From Zygnema cylindricum (lineage: Eukaryota; Streptophyta; Zygnematophyceae; Zygnematales; Zygnemataceae), in contig JBBHKE010002705.1 of assembly GCA_037447655.1 (NCBI GenBank), forward strand, positions 64,001-76,297: a stretch of DNA of 12,297 bases, written 5' to 3'. The notes beneath the pieces were generated by a model, which worked only from the letters and a program-made list of their open reading frames with translations, made no database searches and had not been told where the DNA came from. Positions 8,601 to 12,297 of the stretch are shown piece by piece. The position numbers and the translations under genes were made by a program. Each line of letters begins with the position of its first letter. The first letter of the stretch is position 1.

Positions 8601-9232
8601 TCTGAAGACAAATATACCGCCGTGGGTGGTGATACCGTGTCGACTTTGTCTTTTTCGGAATGGATCGCTTCACCCAAGGCCTGAATGAGGATTTCTTCTG
8701 GCAGATTATGGGAGGAGGCAAGGGTCTTGACATGGGTCAGGGCATACGGCATAAGGTGCCAGACTAGCATGACAACAGGCTTGGAGGAAGAGAGTGGAGT
8801 TCTCGGGGATGACGCCACCGGATCTTGTACCTAGTCCTGTTCGTTCCCCTCCTTGTCATCACTCTCAGAACTGGAATCGGGCACTGTTAGAGTTCGGGGT
8901 GCTTCCTCGTCCGGGCGTTCCGCCATGAATCGCTCAAACCAATCTTGATTGCTCTGTTCGTCCTCTTCCAGTGATTTCTCCTCCCGCTGTTGTTTCTCTT
9001 TCTGGTAATTTTCGAAACCTGGGGGCAGTTTAGATTTGGGAGGAGGAGGAGGATGAATGGGCTTGATTCCGAGGCCTATGTCTGTTGAAATTAGTAGTTT
9101 TATTTGGTATTTTCTAGGTCTGAATTTAGTACAAAAATAAAAAGAAAAAGACGGACAGCCTGCCTCCGCCTTCTCTCCCTTCCCACCATACTTGTCGTAG
9201 TCACTGAGGGATAGAGAGGGTGGCTGAGCCAT
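8601..9232 (-). pseudogene. N-terminal acidic, Pro-rich ORF of the gypsy element (Gag remnant or Pol leader)
   Basis: It starts at ATG 9232-9230 and stays in one frame to about 8576, apart from a TAG at 8831-8833. The N-terminus is polar. A run of Pro and Lys follows (residues about 58-72), then a strongly acidic Glu/Asp/Ser stretch, then a helical segment with LPEEILIQALGEAIH. No zinc knuckle or Gag fold is recognised. It leads into the protease by a frameshift near 8597, so it is probably the linker between Gag and protease or a shortened Gag. A host gene is unlikely given the continuity with protease. Confidence 0.55.
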
Positions 9233-9262
9233 GGCTGTCCTAGCTTAAGCAGGCAAGGCTAA

Positions 9263-9343
9263 AGAGTGACTTATGTCACTCTCAACAAAAGGTTGAGTCC
9301 GGCAGGACTCGAAGCTCTGACTGGCAGAGCACGGCTAAGCCGT
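9263..9343. repeat. Cluster of five consecutive perfect hairpins
   Basis: Five inverted repeats follow or slightly overlap one another: AGAGTGAC/GTCACTCT (9263-9282, 8 bp), CTCAAC/GTTGAG (9281-9297), GAGTCC/GGACTC (9295-9310), GCTCTG/CAGAGC (9314-9330) and ACGGC/GCCGT (9331-9343). Loops are 3-5 bases. The last two coincide with the expected variable and anticodon arms of the tRNA-like segment on the minus strand; the first two lie beyond it. Confidence 0.8.
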
Positions 9344-9372
9344 TAACTCTAACCACTCTCTCATAGGAGTCC
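9295..9372 (-). other. tRNA-like sequence, possibly a tRNA pseudogene or SINE head
   Basis: On the minus strand, a B-box-like GCTTCGAGTCC (9315-9305; consensus GGTTCGANTCC) lies 48 bases downstream of an A-box-like TGAGAGAGTGGTTAGAG (starting at 9363). Between them an anticodon-arm-like hairpin (ACGGC/GCCGT) precedes a long variable-arm-like hairpin (GCTCTG/CAGAGC), as in class II (Ser/Leu) tRNAs. The acceptor and T stems do not close properly, so a functional tRNA is unlikely. Confidence 0.45.
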
Positions 9373-9604
9373 GTTGAGATACATTAATTTTGATTATTAT
9401 TTATACAATGTTACGTGTATGATTTCAATTAACTGAATTACAAACGGACGAACATGGAACCAAGTATTACATAGTGCGAACATTATCTCGCACGAAAACA
9501 AATGAATCGGACATTTGTTTTGACTGCGGACATTTAATATTGAATCTGATCCGACGGCGTACATCATTGCCGCGATCACGAAATGGTCACTTTTGGCGTT
9601 TATG

Positions 9605-9628
9605 GACGTGGCGTGACGTGGCGCCACG
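9605..9628 (+). promoter_or_regulatory. Tandem GACGTGGC boxes with overlapping palindrome
   Basis: GACGTGGCGT (9605-9614) is directly followed by GACGTGGCGC (9615-9624). The second overlaps a perfect 12-bp palindrome, CGTGGCGCCACG (9617-9628). ACGTGG cores are bound by plant bZIP (G-box/ABRE-type) factors. The position about 250 bp before the TATA box fits an enhancer in the LTR U3; the function is inferred. Confidence 0.45.
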
Positions 9629-9681
9629 CGGAGGGATGACATTTGGTAGCAGGAATTCTGCCGAACATAAGGACAAGTGAA

Positions 9682-9701
9682 AAGTGGACACGCGTCCACT
9701 T
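9682..9701. repeat. Perfect 8-bp inverted repeat AAGTGGAC/GTCCACTT
   Basis: Two 8-base arms flank the 4-base spacer ACGC in the candidate U3. This could be a dimeric transcription-factor site or a hairpin; nothing further can be said. Confidence 0.6.
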
Positions 9702-9868
9702 AATGGCGTTGCCGTACATGGGCCGTACAGAAAGTACATTGGCCAAAGTATTTTTCTGTACCCTACATTGATCTGATTGGTTCGTACTTCAATAGATAGG
9801 GGTTGTGAGAGGGATCTAGTACTTAGAGAATATTGGTAGATAGGAACCTCTCTCCCTTTGAGAGTTTG

Positions 9869-9874
9869 TATAAA
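9869..9874 (+). promoter_or_regulatory. TATA box of the copia LTR promoter
   Basis: TATAAA lies about 220 bp before the primer-binding site, a reasonable U3/R position. Directly downstream, TTGGCA(N5)TGCCAA (9876-9892) forms a perfect inverted repeat near the expected start of transcription. Confidence 0.55.
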
Positions 9875-10091
9875 CTTGGCATTTTTTGCCAACTCATAAC
9901 TTATCGGTTGGTTGGCCGTTTTCAGTAATTCTTTTTGCTACGGACTCAGGGGAGTCCAGGCTGCAGAGGGGTGGAGTCAAGTTGTCAGTGTGACTTTTTG
10001 GGCAGCAGTGATTGTGGTTTGAAGTGGGTTAGTTAAATACTATCTAGAGGCTTCCTGTATTCTGTAGTCTAATAGAGGACACAAAATTGCA

Positions 10092-10106
10092 GGTTATGGG
10101 CCCACC
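10092..10106 (+). other. Primer-binding site matching the anticodon arm of initiator tRNA-Met
   Basis: GGTTATGGGCCCACC is the exact 15-base complement of the anticodon-arm region (GGTGGGCCCATAACC) of plant initiator tRNA-Met, as I recall that tRNA. This is the half-tRNA priming arrangement known from Drosophila copia, where an internal tRNA fragment rather than the 3' CCA end primes reverse transcription. The site fixes the plus-strand orientation and the LTR end. Its ATG (10096-10098) pairs with the tRNA CAU anticodon and is also the first in-frame ATG of gag. Confidence 0.75.
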
Positions 10107-10930
10107 CTCTAGGGTGCCCACCTTCAATGGATCTGGGTTCATCTATTGGGATGCCATGATGATGGGAGCTTTGCGTGAAAAACGATACTAGGGTATCGTT
10201 AGTGGACAAGTGAAACGTCCACCTTCGGGAACTCCAGTAGGATTTGGAGGAGTAAGGTTTCCTGTAGCAACGGCTGCCTCAGCGGAGGAGGTAGATGATG
10301 GAGACAGCAGTGTGTCCGAAAAGGTGAAAGGGAAGGAGACACCCCTCACTCCTATTGCCACAGTAGCGGGAGCGGCAACTGTAAAGACCACGGAGAACGA
10401 TACTCAAATGTGGGAGGATGTAAACATGGCTGCCAAGAACTTCATTCTCAGGCACCTCACTCAAGCTTTGGCCACTCTCTATCTTCACATTTACAAGGCC
10501 GAGGAGTTGTGGGTGAGTTTGGTGGAAATTTATAGAGCTGAAACCATTCAGGAGCTCCACTTGGCTGAGCAAAAGCTAGTGAGTTACACTTACAAAGGAG
10601 GAAAGATGTTAGATTACTGTAATGATCTTTTTTGTTTGTATATGGAGATGGAAAGTGCCGGATGGACAAGTACAATGAAAATAAAAGTTAACACCCTTAT
10701 CATGAAGTTACAAGATGAGTTCGAGAATATAGTGTATCGAGTACAGGAAATGCCTGATAGTTCATGGAAATGGTATACAGTGGTCTGGATGATACTTGTG
10801 CAAGAAAACACAATGGAGATTAGGAGAGGAGGAAAGAGCATTCAAGCTCTAGCAGCAGGAGGGGACCGATGGAGGAAGGACCCGAAGAAACCATACAAAG
10901 GGGAAAGAGATCATCATGGAGGACGAGGCC
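10096..10930 (+). pseudogene. Ty1/copia Gag (UBN2-type), broken
   Basis: From the ATG at 10096 the frame encodes VPTFNGSGFIYWDAMM, the typical N-terminal block of copia Gag, then meets a TAG at 10189-10191 where Trp is plausible. The same frame then runs through the helical copia Gag core (WEDVNMAAKNFILRHL, AEELWVSLVEIYR, KGGKMLDYCNDLF) to a basic Gly/Arg/Lys-rich region. It is lost at a GGCCCCCAAAGGG tract near 10926-10935, where a 1-base shift moves the reading to the next frame with the zinc knuckle. Gag forms the virus-like particle. The 10210 start sometimes seen for this frame is only the first ATG-like codon after the stop. Confidence 0.85.
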
Positions 10931-11915
10931 CCCAAAGGGTCTTTGTCATTTTTGCAAAAAGCGGAAACACTTCATCGCAGATTGTGTCACGCTGTTAGAG
11001 CTGAGGCTCCAAGAGAACCGTGGAGGGGGTTCTTCCGGAGGGAAAAAAAAGGCACTTGTTGTTACAAAGGTGAAAGGAGCAACCGAGGATGAGTCCTCTG
11101 AGGAGGATGGGGAGCTTCTTCTTGACGAGAGTCTAGAGGAGAAGGAGATCCCTCGGAGACAGAAGTGTGCCCTTGGAGCAATTCGGGAAGCTCCACAAGA
11201 AGGATGGATTATCGACTCAGGTGCATCCATGCATATGTGTCGCGATAAAGAACTCTTCACTAAGTTAAGGAAAATCCCTACTGTAGAGATATAGTATGGG
11301 GATGGGAGAGTATTTACTACAGATCTATTGGGATCAGTAGATCTGAAAGTCTTAGTGGAGGGTAAGACTTCTATACTTACATTCTCAGATGTACTATACA
11401 TTCCTCAGCTGAGTAAAAATCTTGTCTCTACGTTCGTGCTAGATGGCAAGGAGTTTGATACCTTCACTCGAAAGGGAGTCTTTACAGCTAAGTATGGGGA
11501 TGAAGTTTACTTCACATCAAATAAAGGTAGCCAAGGAACGTTTAGGCTTAACCTGAGTAATGAAAATGTTGGTGTTCCTAAGTTGATGATTTGGCATAAG
11601 CGGTTGGGGCATGTGCATTTTGATAGGTTAAGGGAAATGAAAAAGCTTGGGGGAGAAGAAGTCATTTAATTTGGGGATAATGAAATTATAGATGATTGTA
11701 GTGGTTGTGCTCAAGGTAAGGCTCAAAGATTTCCCTTTCCCAAAGCCGCCACATTTAGTGGTGAGAAAGTGTTAGATTTGGTCCACAGAGATATTTGGGG
11801 TCCTACAAAAGTACCATCGGTTGGAGGAAAGAGGTTTATGATGACAATAACCGATGATTGGTCTAGGTACTCTAGAGTCTACTTTCTGAAAACAAAGTCT
11901 GAAGCATCAACTTAC
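10869..11915 (+). pseudogene. Ty1/copia zinc knuckle, protease, GAG-pre-integrase and truncated integrase
   Basis: This frame, genuine from about 10930, holds in order: a CX2CX4HX4C knuckle (CHFCKKRKHFIADC, 10944-10985), a Ser/Glu-rich linker, and the protease active site WIIDSGASMHMC (Asp at 11214). A TAG follows at 11292-11294. Next come FSDVLYIPQLSKNLVS, the pre-integrase zinc motif (WHKRLGHVHFDRL then CSGCAQGKAQRF) and the start of the integrase core (LDLVHRDIWGP, ITDDWSRYSRVYFLKTKSE). A TAA interrupts at 11667-11669. Protease before integrase is the copia order. Coding similarity stops at 11906-11916, where another LTR begins; the rest of integrase, RT and RNase H are missing from the window. 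Confidence 0.92.
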
Positions 11916-11973
11916 TGTTGAGAAAGTAATCCTAAGTTAGTTCAGAAGATAGTGCATTAAAGGGAGAGAGCGC

Positions 11974-11998
11974 AGTGGCGCAATGGAGAAGCGCAGTG
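11974..11998 (+). other. Segment resembling the 5' half (A box) of initiator tRNA-Met
   Basis: AGTGGCGCAATGG followed by AGAAGCGCAGTG resembles the D-arm/A-box part of plant initiator tRNA-Met (AGTGGCGCAGCGGAAGCG as recalled), with a 2-base insertion and a few transitions. A clear B box is not found downstream. It may be a tRNA-derived fragment or chance. Confidence 0.3.
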
Positions 11999-12215
11999 CA
12001 GAAGTGCAAAGTGGAATAACTTTCTTGTTTAATGGTTAAATCGAGCACGCGACCAGACGATCTTTAGCTACAGAGAAAGAGCTTTCGAACGAGCTATAGA
12101 AAGCAAGATATGGATACGTAGATCAAAAGTTACAGGCGTGCAAAGCAGAAGCTTCTAGAAGGTTCCACAAAAAACGGTATGGACTTTTCCGAGGTGGTTC
12201 CTAAGTGTTTCCTTG

Positions 12216-12297
12216 GAGTTTCGGGGACATGTCTAGTAGGTTCTTGTGACGTGGAGAGCCACGAGTTTCGGGGACATGTCTAGTAGGTTCTTGTGAC
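12216..12297 (+). repeat. 47-bp tandem repeat, cut by the window end
   Basis: A unit starting GAGTTTCGGGGACATGTC covers 12216-12262 and is repeated identically over the first 35 bases from 12263 to the window end. Each unit holds TGACGTGG, and CGTGG(AGAG)CCACG forms a small hairpin at 12250-12263. Tandem repeats with ACGTGG boxes are typical of enhancer regions in LTR U3. Confidence 0.8.

Larger units (their letters stand above)
3736..9232 (-). mobile_element. Decayed Ty3/gypsy-type retrotransposon pol carrying a DNA methyltransferase and a PHD finger
   Basis: Read on the minus strand, the order is N-terminal acidic ORF, aspartic protease, C5-cytosine methyltransferase, reverse transcriptase, RNase H, integrase, PHD finger. 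RT-RNase H-integrase order is the Ty3/gypsy (Metaviridae) arrangement. The coding frame changes about seven times (near 8597, 7764-7790, 6440, 6300, 6018, 5917 and between 4080 and 3930) and is interrupted by stops, mostly TAG. The two shifts at 6018 and 5917 cancel out. No LTR pair, primer-binding site or target duplication could be assigned to it. An upstream Gag with a zinc knuckle is missing on this strand. The boundaries given are those of recognisable coding sequence only. Confidence 0.85.
9409..10091 (+). repeat. 5' LTR of the Ty1/copia element (5' boundary uncertain)
   Basis: The 3' limit is set by the primer-binding site at 10092. The LTR could end in CA at 10083 or 10091. The start at 9409 (TGTTACGTG) is a guess based on the usual TG terminus. 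The region has no coding signature, but holds doubled ACGTGG boxes, a TATA box at 9869 and several inverted repeats, as expected for U3-R-U5. A matching 3' LTR is absent because the element is cut at 11916. Confidence 0.5.
11916..12297 (+). repeat. LTR-like sequence interrupting the copia integrase
   Basis: The copia protein homology ends abruptly at TGTTGAGAAAG, a terminus of the kind that starts plant copia LTRs (TGTTG or TGTTA). The following 380 bases have no coding signature and do not resemble the 5' LTR region at 9409-10091. A nested younger element is therefore more likely than this element's own 3' LTR. The sequence ends in a tandem repeat at the window edge, so the right boundary is unknown. 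Confidence 0.6.

Noticed and set aside
9050-9232. A possible spliceosomal intron in the N-terminal ORF (CTACTAATTTCAACAG resembles a branch point plus acceptor)
   Set aside because: The frame is open through it, no good donor site is seen, and the branch-like motif is too close to the AG.
9295-9372. A functional tRNA gene
   Set aside because: The acceptor and T stems do not pair, and the loop does not give a convincing anticodon with U33.
11916-12297. 3' LTR of the same copia element, joined by internal deletion
   Set aside because: It shows no visible similarity to the region before the primer-binding site at 9409-10091.
1-12297. CRISPR array, bacterial operon or prophage content
   Set aside because: No spaced identical repeats, ribosome-binding sites or bacterial genes are present; the content is eukaryotic LTR retrotransposon sequence.

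Overview
The window looks like repeat-dense nuclear DNA from a plant-lineage eukaryote, probably a streptophyte alga or a non-flowering land plant. I see no intact host gene. Nearly all recognisable coding sequence belongs to decayed LTR retrotransposons broken by stops and frameshifts. The plant assignment is inference. It rests on a copia primer-binding site that matches the anticodon arm of plant initiator tRNA-Met as I recall it, on plant-type G-box motifs in the LTR-like regions, and on the known occurrence of DNA-methyltransferase-bearing retrotransposons in charophyte algae.

Layout: (1) 2-1708, plus strand, is a Gag pseudogene with zinc-knuckle motifs, open at the window edge, with a possible coiled-coil tail to about 2070. 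(2) 1997-2218 and 3404-3671 are two diverged direct copies of one repeat, enclosing about 1.2 kb without a recognisable gene. (3) 9232 down to 3736, minus strand, is the centrepiece: a decayed Ty3/gypsy-type pol. Its order is an acidic N-terminal ORF, aspartic protease, C5-cytosine DNA methyltransferase (DNMT), reverse transcriptase, RNase H, integrase and a PHD-finger remnant. (4) About 9263-9372 is a minus-strand tRNA-like segment overlapping a run of perfect hairpins. (5) About 9409-11915, plus strand, is a Ty1/copia element: LTR, half-tRNA-type primer-binding site, gag, protease and the start of integrase. It is cut off at 11916. (6) From 11916 to the end is another LTR-like sequence beginning TGTTGAG, with a 47-bp tandem repeat at the window edge.

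The point of most interest is the minus-strand element. A C5 methyltransferase sits inside the pol polyprotein between protease and reverse transcriptase, and a PHD-type zinc finger lies at the integrase end. An intact relative would encode both a DNA-methylation writer and a putative histone-tail reader. This copy is dead: it has about a dozen in-frame stops, about seven frameshifts and a substituted integrase catalytic residue. Most of the stops are TAG, and some fall where tryptophan is expected, which suggests C-to-T decay of methylated DNA.
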